From Uloborus plumipes (lineage: Eukaryota; Arthropoda; Arachnida; Araneae; Uloboridae), in assembly GCA_038373865.1 (NCBI GenBank), contig JAXGGA010000076.1, forward strand, positions 124,001-188,000: DNA of 64,000 nt, in the 5' to 3' direction. The number at the start of each line of letters is the position of its first letter. The stretch's first letter is position 1. The notes beneath the pieces were generated by a model. The model did not search any database, was not told where the DNA came from, and was given only the letters and a program-made list of their open reading frames with translations. Of this stretch, positions 11,001 to 24,300 are shown in pieces. A program made the position numbers and the translations under genes.

Positions 11001-14000
11001 ACCTGAAACCATGTCTGGAAAACTTCCGGCTGAATCAACCGTACTGCCATCTGCTTTAATATGCTGTCCTCGTATCGCATCTTGTGCAACAAAGGGAATA
11101 ATATCATATCCTTGTGCTGTACTTAATTTAGTATATTTATCCTGAATTCTAGGGCCTTTAGTAGCTTCTTTATTAATGAAAGTCAAGTCGAACTCATTAT
11201 TTGTAGACGGCTGGGCTGGATACAAGGGAGTCTCACTGCTAAGAGAAACTATAATACGATTGCCTATAGTTTCTTCTTTGTCTGCTGCAAATGTAGAACT
11301 TGTAAGCTCTATCGACGTTTTATTACTTATTTCTTCAGAAATTACTTCTGTAGATATTGGCGTTTCCTCAGTTTTTATTTCTCCAGAAACTGCTTCTGTA
11401 GCTGTTGACGTTTCCCCAGTTTCTCTTTCTCCAGAATTTGCTTCTTCAGGTGAGAAAGATAATTTCGTAACGAGGTCCTTCCATTGGCCAACCAGATCAG
11501 TCGTCACCTTCGATCTTGTATTACTTTCTGTCGGTGATCCAAGTGATACCTTGCTGTTCAAACGAACCATGTATGTTGTGTTTTTAAATAAAATAGTATC
11601 TAGCTTTGTATTTTCTTCACTTTGCTCATTGATACTAGAGGTGAAAGGTAAAATCGCTTCAGTTCCTTTCTTCATTCCAGTTATTTCGAAAGATGGAGAA
11701 GTGTCGTCTTCTATATACTCTGTGTATATAGTGGACTTCAAACTATTTCCTATAGTTGGAAATAGTGTTGTAAGCAGCGAAGTGATATGTTCTAAATCTT
11801 TGACTGGTTGTTTTGTAGTAAACTCGTTAGTAGCCATATCTTGTGTTATTTTATCAACAGACTCAGATTTATTTGTTGGCAAGAGCACATATAATGTTTC
11901 TTCTTCTCCAGCATTGTTCGCTTGCAGCTGGTCATAAGATTCGTTTGCTTCTAATGCTGGAAAATCATTCATAATACTTAAAGGTTTCTTGGAATTATTT
12001 CTTTTAACTGAAAACGACGTTTCGGTGGACAAAATAGATTGATTGGCAGTTTGCGAAAACAATTTATGTAGTAAATCTGTAATTTCAACCGTATGAACCT
12101 CCGGTGAGCCAGTGAGAATGCTTTCTTCTTCGCCAGTTTCATTTTTAACCAAACTGAAGAACTTTTTTGAGGTTGTCATAGTATTTTCGTCATTATCTGT
12201 GACGTCAGAAATGAAAGATTGATCAGATTCGGAGTTGATGCCCATGACCAGCGTAGTTTCTGTTTCTCGAACATGAGTGTAGTTGCCCGTAGAAAGCATT
12301 TCTTTTACATTCATAGAAATTGTCTGTATTTCATCATCATCATCATTTAATGCAAAGTCTACATGCGGAGGTGTATGGGAAGCAACCCGTTCTTCTTCTT
12401 CATTTTTTTCAGGAACTTTAGAAGAGTTAACAAAAACCGGTTCCCACTTTTCGTTCAACGTTGCATTTACAGTTTTGTCCAAACGCTTCGCGGAAATCTC
12501 TGCTGAATGTGCAACTCCGGTGTGTATCCCAAAGTCTTTTGCATTTTCATGCAGATGTTCTTTGACGTGATTTCTATAAACTACAGCAGGGTCACTATAA
12601 ACCGCTTTTAACTCTTCACTCAATGCCATATCTAAATCCTCTATGGCAATCGCCGTTGATTGCGTTACACCAGTTTTGATTCCAGTACCTTTAGTTACGG
12701 ACGGAGAAATACTGTTATGTATGTTATTAAAGTCGATGCCGTAGCCGTTTTCATCATTGTCACCTATAAAAAAGTAAAAATTTTAAAGTAATTCAGTGAG
12801 TACGTACATATCAGTTGTAGTAGTGCAGCATTTAATTGAAACAAAAATATTTCATTAGAAGCTGGGTCAGCTTCAACAATAAAGGAGGTCTGCGTGTTAT
12901 GCGCCTTGCCTCCGTGTTCGTTACAATTAAGAGTGACAAATTATTTATCCACGAAATTAAAAAGGTTTTTGGCAAGAAACAAAAATATATTTTAGCAAAA
13001 AGATTTTCATGTGCTTCCGGCACAAAGCGCCAGGCCGCTCACTGGAAAAACATTTAGAATGGACTATTTTAAAGAACGTATGGAAACAGGACGAGCGACG
13101 GGGATACTCGGGGTGGCAAGTAGAAGGAAAGGAAGTGTGTGGTGGCTGGAAGACAGCAAGGTAGTTTTTAATTCATTCATTAAGGACTATTCTTGTACTC
13201 TGTCACAATTTTCACACTTTGCTTCCTGTTGCCGGGTTTAATTTACTATAATTCTGCTTTTAATTGTTGACAGAACAAATGAAAAAAATAGTAATTATAA
13301 AACTAAAAACTTATTAATAAATTGAGCACATTAGTTTCAAGGCCAAACCTAAGTTCGCATATATTTGTGGATTTTGGGCCCTAAATCTTTATATCAGCTT
13401 TTAATATAAATGTTTTTAATTATGTAAGGATCCTCTTGTGATGCAAGCCCAAAGCATCAGGCCTCTCCGGTGGAAAGACGTTTGAAATGGACGTGCTTGA
13501 TTGTAAGGTTGGAGGTTTTACTCGTGTATGTTTTCAAATGTTAGATTTATGTTATTAGTTACTTTACTAAGATTATTATGTTACTTTTACTATACGAGTT
13601 TAAATGTTGTATCAAAACGATAATAAATATCGATTTCATTTACAACAAGAGAGGTATAATAATTAAATATATCACAAATGTTTCAAAAGTTCATCTCAGC
13701 GGCGGATACAAGGGAGGGGTGATGGGGGTGATCGCTCCTCCCTTGAGGGACTTTTCTCCGGCTGTTTTTCGACTTTGAAATTCTAAAAAGGCAATTTTAG
13801 GTGATTTTCGATGATAATATGAGAAGTGGTTGGCATTCGGAGCTCTGATCTGTTTTTTTTTTCGAAATTGAACGAAACATTCGTAATAAACATGTGTTAA
13901 CCAGTAACCAATATATGTGGTTAAAAAAAGGGGGGGGGGCAAGTTGAAAAAAAAACAATCGCCCCTCCCTTGGAGCATTTCTGGATCCGCCCTCGGTTCA

Positions 14001-17000
14001 CTTCAAATGAATTTTTAAAAAAACTTTCGAAAAAACTTTGAAATGAAAAATAAAGAATGATTTTTTTTTATTTAACGACAATTTATATCAGTTTGAGTAG
14101 CACTAAAAAGTATGAAATGAAACAAATATATATTTTCTTGATGACAACAGTCAAAAAATTCAGTCGATCTAATTATATCTTTATATTTTTATTAATTCTA
14201 CAGCAGCCAATAAAATTTAACTTAAAATTTGAGAGAAGTAACAGGCGGTATACATTTCAGTATGAATAGCTTTAACTATACCGTGTCTAACTACATGTTT
14301 TCGCATGTATTAAGTTATCTGATTCTAGTCAATGTCTTGATTAATCTTTAAACTCGCTATGCCTTTTCTTTTTATGGTATTCTGATTTTTCAACTTCGTT
14401 CTTGATTTATGCACACCAGAACAGTTTCTGGATTCAAAAGTAAGTCAGTCAGGGTAAAAGGAAACTGAATTTTAATGTTTCAGCTTTAGACCCTTCAATT
14501 TCTTTTGAATGATTTAAGACAAAAAAATATTGTTCATTGTGCACAAGATTGTGAGCCTATCTTCTGAGAGTTACTGGGTATGAACATTTTGACTTTATAA
14601 CTGTTCATTAACGGATGAAATGCCGGCCACCTTGTCTAGTGGTCAGAGCAGTCTGCCACGGATGATGTGGTCCCGGATTCGAGTCCCGGCTTGGCCATGG
14701 ATGTGCTTTCTCTCTCCTGTCCTTGTCCTTTCTTTGTGTGTGAATGTGTTGTGATGTGAAAGGTTGCCTACCATATAAACGGGTCTCTATGGCATGCGTG
14801 AACTGTGGAAGTCGGACTTCACACCAAATTACGGTACAGTTTCAAAAGTGAAGCAGCGCACCCCAAGTTACCAGCCTGACTGGCACACGAGAAAATTAAA
14901 AAAAAAAAAAAAAAAAAAAAACGGATGAAATCGTCCTTTTTTTTTTACCCCAGAGAGAGACAAAGGGGGAATGGAAACACTCTTTTTCCTCATGAGGTTG
15001 ATGTAGGTAGATACGCAATCAATTAAAAAGCTTAAGATGTTCTGCACCAACAATACTCAATCTGTTTCACGTAGGTCGCATGCGACCCTCTGAATCCTCG
15101 AAATATCATTAAATCATCAGATTAGAATATTTTGGCTTAAGTTTGCGACATTTTCGAAATTCTCTGAGAAGTAGTAAACGAACATAGAAGTTGCATTAAG
15201 CTACAATACTAAGAGGAGAGATAACTTCCCATACTGCAGCATTGAAACTCGTTGTTTGAAATTCCAGCGAGTATAGCAAAACGTTTCGCATAATAAAACA
15301 TCTTGTTTAATGGGAAAAGAACGCTTCTTTTGGCAAGACTAACTAAGCAGATCAGAGACTCGAAAAATGCATAGCAAAACGCTTTACGGAATAAAAGAGT
15401 TTAAATGCGAAAAGAGCAAGACTTTTGCCATGCTAGCTTAGGCAAAAAACGGACCACCGAGTTCACTCTCCTCTTAAAGTTCACTGGAGAAATAGCTATA
15501 GACTAGATGTAAACAAAGAATTGCGTCATTTGGTTTCTTCATTCATGTGTTTGGCATCGACATAAATAAATTTGTGCCAAACAGACAGCGAATGCGAATC
15601 CTATTGGTTAACTTTTTTTCCCTTCCAGAGGAAATTCCAAAAGTAGCATAGCGGTAAACATTCTGGTAACTTGTTTGTTTAATTTCAGTCTAGTTTTTCC
15701 TCGAATGGACTTTAGTATTAGAGCTCAATAGTTGCTGTACATTTTGTGTTGACTCAGAGTGCAGCTGTCGTATACTTACATCTGTAGGATACCGGGCAAC
15801 AGTAGCCTTCAGGAATGATAGGTTTACAGCCACTCATCTTCTCACCGCATTCCATTCGCTGACAGACTATACCGGATTCTGTGCAGTAGCAATTATGACA
15901 AGGTCGGTAGTCCGGTACTCTTTCTCCAATTTCGTAGTTCTTTGTGTCGGTTATGCAAAATCCTGTAAATAGTTGTTATCGTTAGTAAAATCAAACAATT
16001 TTTAATGCTCTTACAGCATTCGGTCTACGGTGGCAGGTGCAATATTTGAATTTAGTAATCAAATGTCTGAAAATCTGATAAATTAGAAAAATTAACTTGA
16101 AATAATCTGATGGTATTACGTATCTGAATTATGTAATGAATTTAGAAATATGTACTATAAAAAGTAAGCTTTGTCAGAATAAGCCAAAATAATGCCAGTC
16201 GCAACAGAATTTCTCCACGCAAGTATAAGTTTCTATATTTTATCGTTGTCTAAATGTATGTATTATATGTTCATGTTTTTTGTTCAGAAACATTTATTCA
16301 GCCCTCTGAAAAAAAAAAAAAAATAATATGAAAGGCAATTTCAGTTAGCTGAAAGCAGCATTGACAATCAGTTCTTACCTGGGTCGGTTTCGGTTGAAAA
16401 TGGAGTAGGCGATGGCATGACTAAAGCTTCATGGTCATTGCTTATGATTGTTGTACTCGAGAATGTTGTAGTCTCCGCTGGAGCATTTGCAGCTGTGAAT
16501 TATAATTAATAAGATTTTAGTAATTGAAATCAATACTTGTATATTAGGATCAGTAGTTTATAGTAAAGGGGGGGGGGAGTGGGTGACATTTAAGCGCGCA
16601 ATGTCACAGAGGTGTAATACATTAAAAATGACTATGACTTTTCTGATTTTCAATTGCACGAAACAATAGATATCCAAAATCTTACTACATAAAGAACCAG
16701 AGCAAATTCGTCCTTTAATATAAATTTAGAAAGTAAAAACTGAAGACCTGGCTTTGCGCAGAGTTAATCAGGCAATTCTGCGAAAGTCATCTGCCTCCAA
16801 AGAAAAGATGCATTTCCTAAATGTAATCGCAGTTATATGCTAAAAATGTCATACTTAACTCTTTACTCTTTTTTATGTGCATAAAACGCATTTTAGCTGA
16901 TTACATATCATTAAGAATGTCTGTATTGAGTGGTTCTATTTGCCTTAGTTAAAGCAACTAACTTCATTTTGAGAGCAAGGTAGCATAGCCCTCGTAGAAG

Positions 17001-18297
17001 TCTGTGTGTAGGGGACCAAAACAAATCAAATCTAGTGGTTTGAGCCTATAGCTTTAAGAAAATGTAGGGAGATAAAGTAAGATCACGGTGAGATGGCGGA
17101 TGGACTGGAAACGGAAACGGACCACTTCATTTTGAAATAGGTTGGATTACAGGGAACGGGCGACTTCATTGCTGACGCGTTCTCGCAGATCCAGCCTACT
17201 TCAAAATGAAGTGGTCCGTTTCCTCTTCCAGTCCATCTGCCATCTCTCCGTGGTCTTACTTTAATAAGGATATTTTAATTCTAAAATATTTGTAGTTTTT
17301 CACGGAAATGTAGCTGCAGTAAATGTCATGATAAAAAAAAGAAGCCCCGCGATTAGATTTTTTTTTCTAACCAAAAAATATACCTCGTTTATCCGTCGAA
17401 TCTTAGAAGAACTATAAACTTTTCCAATTGGATATTCATGTTGACACTGAGGAGCCATTTTCAAGCACGGAAATTAAAATAAAGAGGAACTAGCTGCAGT
17501 GGAACCAAGTTGTGGTTTAATTTCACGTCTTTAACGATTTTTGAAAAATATCATGCTGCACCTTAATAAGTTATTCAATTATAAAAACATAAAATCCAAC
17601 ATGAATTTAAGTATTAGTGTTTTTAACATTTAAATATCTTCTTAAGCTGTTGCTGTTACTGAGCAGAATTAAGTTACAAATATAGACATTTTTATATGCT
17701 GCCACGACGATTAGTAGGTATTTGATTCAAGTATATTTGCTATGTGTACATTAAATCAGTAACACAAAGTCAATAATTAACTGCAGCAGAAGAAATAAAC
17801 AATAGAACTTCTGTAGTTACACTTAATTTTAACAAGAAGATTTTTATACAAAACAACAAGTCAGAACAACTGAACTTGTATCAGAAACCTAGATAAAATA
17901 ATCAAATACAATGTTGTCTCTTTCTTCTCACTAAATTATCTAGATCCCCCTTTAAAAATGGCACTATCGTGCACTCAAATAAGAGTATCTATAATAGGTG
18001 TACAAACACAAGCGTGCAGAATTTGCGCAGCATCTGACCACTTACCCGGATTTACTTATTTAATTTTAGAAAGACAAAAAAAGGAATAAATCTTACAAAA
18101 TACACTATCGGTTGAAGCATTAGCGCTAATGGTAGCTGCAGGTGGAGGTTTGCTGACTTTTATGCGGTAATCTGAAAAAAAAAAAAAAAAAATGAATTAC
18201 GGGTCCATTTTCTTAAAACTAATAATAAAGGCATTATATATAAACCGTACTTCATTTTCATAAACAAATCACACTTGGAAAAAAACAAACCAAAGCA

Positions 18298-18335
<38 letters not shown>

Positions 18336-21300
18336 AAAGGGTTCTTGAAGCAACTGAATCATTCAAATCCTGATCTAATCAGAAATATTATTATGTCTCT
18401 TATCACACGGCTCTTTTGGCAGTTGGGACAGACTTTTGGCAGCTTGCATTTGTTTTCACAGCATGTCAATAAAATTTCTAAAAATGTCTAGTGGTCAGAA
18501 AAATCTGATCCGGGTTCGAATCCAGACTCAAGTATGGATGTATTTTCTCCCTCCTGTCCTTTTCCTTTCGTTGTGTGAATGCGTTTCTTTGCTGAATGGT
18601 TGCCTGCCCTATAAATGGGTCCCTATGGCATGTAGTACACACAGTACACACTTCCAGAGTACACACTCTGGAAGTCGGACTTCACACCAAGTGATAGTAC
18701 AGTTGGAAAAGTGGAGCATCGCCAGCCTAGCTGGCACATAATGAAGCATAAGGGATAGTTGAAAATATGTTTGTGAAATTAATAACTTTCAATGCGTTAA
18801 AAATGCATCAATAACGTAAAATAACACATCAAAGGATGAAAAAAAAAAAGGGTAATAATAGAATGTAAAGCATGATAAAAACTTTTTTTTAGCTTAGAAA
18901 ATATTGGAAGTCTTCTAAAAATTTTAATATTTCTCCATTGTTGTTCTTGCCCTCTAAAAGTCATAGGTGTCAGGTAATTTTAGTGCTATTATATATGTGT
19001 CGTCTGGTTACAAAACCGGTCATCTTCAAAACAGAAAATGTTTCAGGAGAGACGATTTTTTGTCTATTTTTTTTTTTAGGGAATTTGAGATCGGATCCAA
19101 ATCTCTTGTTGTCAATGTGTCACTAGGATTGTACCGTAAAATGGGGTGTATAGAAACAGCGGGGCGATTCAGAACAAAACTTCCTGATCATACAAAGAAA
19201 TTCTTCATAACTATACCGTCGATTATTTTTTCAGTTACATTTTTTTCTGGAAGGTAATATTATAAGAAGTAGGAATAAAAAGTTTTTGTCATTCTGGCAA
19301 CAATATTGGATTCTGCGCAAGGCTGCAAACGGAACGCTAAAACACATGAAGTTTTCATGGTCTGCAAAACTTTGTATGCAAGTACAGACCCCTTAATATT
19401 TCATATCCCAGAATAGTATTTTTTAATTGTGCATATATCTGCGCAACAGAGTACCACATTAGAAGAAACAGCATATTTTAACTGTGGCATAAAAATGGAA
19501 AATTCTTCATAATGACTTATGATAAGGATTTGTAGGGTGAATAGGAACTTTGTTCTGTTTTTTCAATTCAAACTTATTTAAAGGAAACTGTTTGAAAAAT
19601 CAAGGTTCTAACCCCAATTCTTCTAGTCAAGGCAAGGACAAGGATTTATTACTGTTTATTAGGGTGGAGCGAAAAAAGAAATGTTTTATTTTCGAATCGT
19701 AATAGTGTGGAAAAGTTGCGATTGGTGAAGACTTACAAAACAAAGCAAAATTTTTTGAAATCGGATATCTTCCGATCTCGCAACGTGCTTGAAATGTAAA
19801 AAAAATGAAAATTGAGGAGGTTTTTGAAAATTTTTGTTTCAATGTTTCATTTTAATGCTCTTGGACGAAAAAGTTACGATTGGTGAAGATTTCCGAAATT
19901 TCTAAAAATATATTGAAATCGAATAATACTTTCTGATCCAGGAACAAGCCAGAAAAACCAAAAAATTGAAGGATTTCACCTGTTCTTGGGGGGATTAAAA
20001 AAATGTTTCAAAATGTTTTCATTTTTTTCCCTACTTTTCCCCTGTATCATAGCGTAAAGATTTTGAAAAAGCACCATATTACTCTTAAACATTAATTTAT
20101 TTCTTGATTTTAAGGTGTCTTCTAAACATGTAAAACTACCATTCTTTACAACAATAAAATATTTACCAATTTTTTACAATCCAGTACAAAAATCCACTTA
20201 ATAAAATACCCACTCACAAAATAAACGCTAATTTTAATTACTAAACTATAAACAGCTTTAATATTTTACTAATTAGTATATAAAATTTCTTAATCGCTTT
20301 TTGAAATCTGTGCCTTCTATAAATTGCTACCTACTCTAACTGACTACCCACAGAATCCTTTAACACTAATTTAACTAAAAACTAATTTTGTCTTTAAAAT
20401 TAAACCTAGTTAGGTTAGATAGTACAGGGTGCGCCAGAGAAACTTACTTTTTTGAAATGTCAATAAAAACAAAACTACTTAAGTTATTGTTTTAATTCTT
20501 TTTTTATTTGAGAATACAATATCCCTTTTTTTTTTCATTTAGTCTTGAAAATGACATCGGTTAAATGATGACCCCCATTGAGCATACACTGATTAAGACG
20601 ATTTTTAACGTTTGTGAGCACTCTTTGCAGCATATCAATTGGTATGTTGGAAATTTCGTCGCGAATGTTATTCTTGAGGTGAGCTGTTATGCGTGGTCGA
20701 TCAGCATAAACCAGGGATTTAAAATTACCCCATAAAAAAAAATCGCACGGTGCCAAATCTGGGGAGCGTGCTGGCCATGGGACATCGCCTCTGAGAGAGA
20801 TGAGGTGGTCAGGGAAATGTTGTCGCAACAAATTCATTGTATCTCGTGCTGTGTGTGTGGCTCCATCATGTTGAAACCACACGTCCCTAATGTTCATTTC
20901 TTCGAAGCTGGGATGTTGCGTAGTAGTAACTGAGCGACCGTTCGAAAAGTAGCTTTCGACGGCAAAGGTGCGCTGTTCTTTTGACGACTAATTGAAGAAG
21001 AAAACAAAACTTGGAGATTTCCCGCTCCAGATGCGCCCACTCTCGGCCTTCTACGCAGCCAACTCACCGCGCAGGAATTTTTTCAAAAAAGTAAGTTTCT
21101 CTGGCGCACCCTGTATATAGAATGACACTTCAAAAGGCAATTAAAAATTAAGAAATTTACATTGTAAGGAGGTAGGTATTAAAATAGTTTATCGTTTAGA
21201 AATTTTAAAAAATGTTGTTTATCTTGTGAATAAGTGTTTGTTTAGTGGATTTTTGTACTGAAAAAAAAGTAAAACAAATTTAATTAATAGGTATGGGTAA

Positions 21301-24300
21301 GAAATTGTATGTAAATGCCATTTATTATTTTTTGCTTTTTAGTTCCCTGGTGTTTTTCAATATCGGTTTTGTTTTTCATTTAAAAATAATTTCGTGTATA
21401 AAAAATTAGAAATCAACAAAATCTAAAATTTGTTTTGTCTACGTTAAAACATTCCTTATATTTATGGCTTTCATATCAAACGTGTTTCAAAATCAACACC
21501 GAAATGCCCTATAGTAACCTTTTAAGCACAAGTTTTTCTATCATCGTGTTTCAAATGCTCAGTTGTCATGATAACACGTTAACATTTTTTGCATGTGGCT
21601 AATGGGGTGTGTAGGGCAGGCAATGACATAACTAGTGCCCTCTCTTTGTCAAATGCTTTTCAATCCTAAATTTTAGTAACAGCTTGCCCCACTTTGCTAG
21701 GGACATACAATTTCTTACCCATACCTATTGATTAAATTTGTTTTAATTTTTCAGTACAAAAATTCCACTGAACAAAACACTCATTCATAAAGTAAACAAT
21801 ATTTTTTAATTTCTAAATGATAAACTATTTTAATACCTATCTCATTATATGTTAATTTCTTAATTTTTAATTGTCTTTTGAAGTATCATTCCATATACTA
21901 CCTAACATAACGAAGTTTAATTTTAAAGACAAAATTAGTTTTTAGTTAAATTAGTGTTAAAGGATTCTGTGGGTAGTCAGTTAGGTTAGGTACCAGTTTA
22001 TAGAAGGTACCGATTTCAAAAGGCAGTTGTGTGAGAAATTGTATATAAGTAGTTAGGTATTAAAATTGTTTGTAGTTTAACAAATAAAATTAGCGCTTAT
22101 TTTGTGAGTGGGGGTTTTATTTAGTGGAATTTTGTACTGGATTGTGGAAATTTTGGTAAATATTTTTAAATTTTCTATTATTTGAAAATGTTTCATTGTT
22201 GTAAAGAATGGTAGTTTTGCATGTTTAGAAGATACCTTAAAAATCAAGAAATAAATTAATGTTCATGAGTAACATAGTGATTTTTAAAAGGCTTTAAGCT
22301 ATGATGCCGGGAAAAAAGAAGAAAAAAAAAAAGAGAACATTTTTTCAAAATTTTTTTAATCCCCCCAAAAACAGGTGAAGTCCTACATGTTTTTAGTTTT
22401 TCAGGCTTGTTCCTGGATTAGAGGGTATTATTTGATTTCAATATATTTTTTGAAATTTTGGAAGGCTTCGCCAATTGTAACTTTTTCGACTAAGAATATT
22501 AAACTGAAACATTGAAACAAAAATTTAAAAAAACCACTAAGAACACATGAAAATTTTCATTTTTTCAAACTTTCAGGCTCATTGCGGGATCGGAAGATAT
22601 TATCCGATTTCAAAAATTTTTGTTTTATTTTACAAGTTTTCACCAATCGCAACTTTTCCGCACTATTACGATTCGAAAATAAAAATTTTGTTTTTTTCGC
22701 TCCACTCTACTGTTTATCCCTTCTTGTGAGCAACTAGATTTTAGAATGATAAAAAGTTGCAGATTTTAAAAAATTTTTGTTCTACAAGATTTTTTGTTTA
22801 CTTAAAATATGTGTGTGTGTGGGGGGGGGGAAGTCATATAGACTTTATGCAGCAAAAGTCCAGCACACAAACAGTGATGAATAAGTGGAAAATCTTACAG
22901 GACAATTGCCGAAACCCAGATATTTAAAAAAACTAAAGAAAAGGCAGAGTTCATTCCAGAAGATTTTATGAAAAAACTTAAGCCAAGCCACAATTGCTAG
23001 TGTTAAGGACAAGTACATATTTGTGGACGACATGAGTGACATCCATTTATGTCAAATCTTTGTCTTTCAATTCAAAAGCATTTCTTAAATTTACTTTTAA
23101 TTTTTCATAAGTTCAAAATTATTTTGAATTTTTACAAATTATAAACGTTTACTGGTATTGAAATTAAACTTTTATTTGACAGTAACTATCTGTTCTTATT
23201 CTTCCTCATCAATATTACTCATGCTTGTGAGACCTATTACAGGTTAAATTGAAAAAAAAAAAAAAAAAAATAATAACATGTGTTCCTTCCGATTGACCCC
23301 TATTAGCGTGGTGATTCGGAACACCCATAATTTCCTATGTATATAAATAATAACTCTTCAAAATGTTTTGTCTTTGCTTGGAGTGTCAAAAGTAAAGCAA
23401 GACCGAAGTTTCTACCCAAAAAATCAAGTGAAAAAATTATCTTTTAATTGCTTTTTTTACAATCAAAGCTGAAAAGTGTACCGATTCACCCCATTTTACG
23501 GTAAGTTTTAAAGCACCATAAGAGAATATGGGGGAAGGTGCATTGGGGAAAATTCAAAATTATAGTTAGGCTTTGGCTGGTTTTAAAACCCGTTTTAGAG
23601 TTGGCCGGTTTTGCAATCAGACGACACATATTTGGAAGCAAAAAAAACTTAGAATATTGTATTCAGGTGACAATTTACAAGAAATATTTATTAGCAATAA
23701 CATCTGTACCTCAGAACCAGACTAACGTAAGTCCATTTTCGTAATTTTTCAGCAGAGGGCGAAAACGATTGTCGATTGTATGCTAAGGATAGGACTCGTG
23801 CTCTTTTAATGCTGCTAAATAATTGTGAAGGAATTTCTTTTATAGAAAAATGTTTTCATGGGACGAATGGGAATAAAATTCTACATACAATGCAGTAATA
23901 AAGTGAAAATCGCTATTTTGGGACTTACGTCGTTCTGGTTGAGGTACAGATTAAGTCAAAAAATAAACAGGCTAATAAATGCACTCTTTAGATGTATGTG
24001 TTGTTGTTGTTGTTTCAAATACCACTCGGTAATCAGAGCCCGAATAGATGAAATCTACTCGATTTAAGCAGGATAGGTACGGCTTCCGTTTAAACGAGCA
24101 CCATTAAGGTGGAAGACCGTTTTAGCGCAACACACATGCCATAAGGGACCCGTTTATAGGGTAGGCATCCATTCATAATAACATACCTGCCAACATGTCT
24201 ATATAGAAAATCTTACAATTTTCCTTACGAAACCGTGCTAAGATAATAGCCTGTTTCTTGATGAAAATCAGACACTAAATAAGTTATTGTAATTATATCA

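Larger units (their letters stand above)
19660..22707. mobile_element. Third member of nest 1: foldback element with ~1-kb arms, 9-10 bp target duplication (Mutator-like?)
   Basis: The ends are TAGGGTGGAGCGAAAAAAG and, reversed, GAGTGGAGCGAAAAAAAC. The arms can be matched from 19660 to about 21330 (leaving out the insertion at 20425-21113) and from about 21690 to 22707. TACTGTTTAT occurs immediately outside each end (19650-19659 and 22708-22717). A 9-10 bp duplication with long inverted repeats is typical of Mutator-like elements; the superfamily call is inference because no transposase is present. The ~360-bp loop has no gene. Confidence 0.8.
19134..23501. mobile_element. Second member of nest 1: TA-target element with CCGTAAAATGGGGTG ends
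   Basis: The left end reads CCGTAAAATGGGGTGTATAG and the reversed right end CCGTAAAATGGGGTGAATCG. TA flanks it on both sides (19132-19133 and 23502-23503). Its own sequence is 19134-19659 and about 22718-23501, roughly 1.3 kb, without a recognisable transposase. It is split by the foldback element at 19660-22707. Confidence 0.75.
18996..23628. mobile_element. Outermost member of nest 1: small TIR element (~265 bp of its own sequence)
   Basis: The left end TGTGTCGTCTGGTTACAAAA and, reversed, the right end TGTGTCGTCTGATTGCAAAA are inverted repeats ending in ACCGG, each flanked by TA (18994-18995 and 23629-23630). Only 18996-19133 and 23502-23628 belong to it; the rest is the element inserted at 19134-23501. 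Non-coding. Confidence 0.75.

Noticed and set aside
11176..11937. 253-codon open frame on the plus strand
   Set aside because: It lies wholly antisense to the large VWC-gene exon, has no motif, and the minus-strand reading has splice sites and phase continuity.
12283..12570. 95-codon open frame on the plus strand
   Set aside because: Antisense shadow of the same large exon.
14622..14700. Possible tRNA gene (box A and B)
   Set aside because: The tRNA-like head continues into a repeated body and poly-A tail and has sister copies; it is a SINE, not a tRNA gene.
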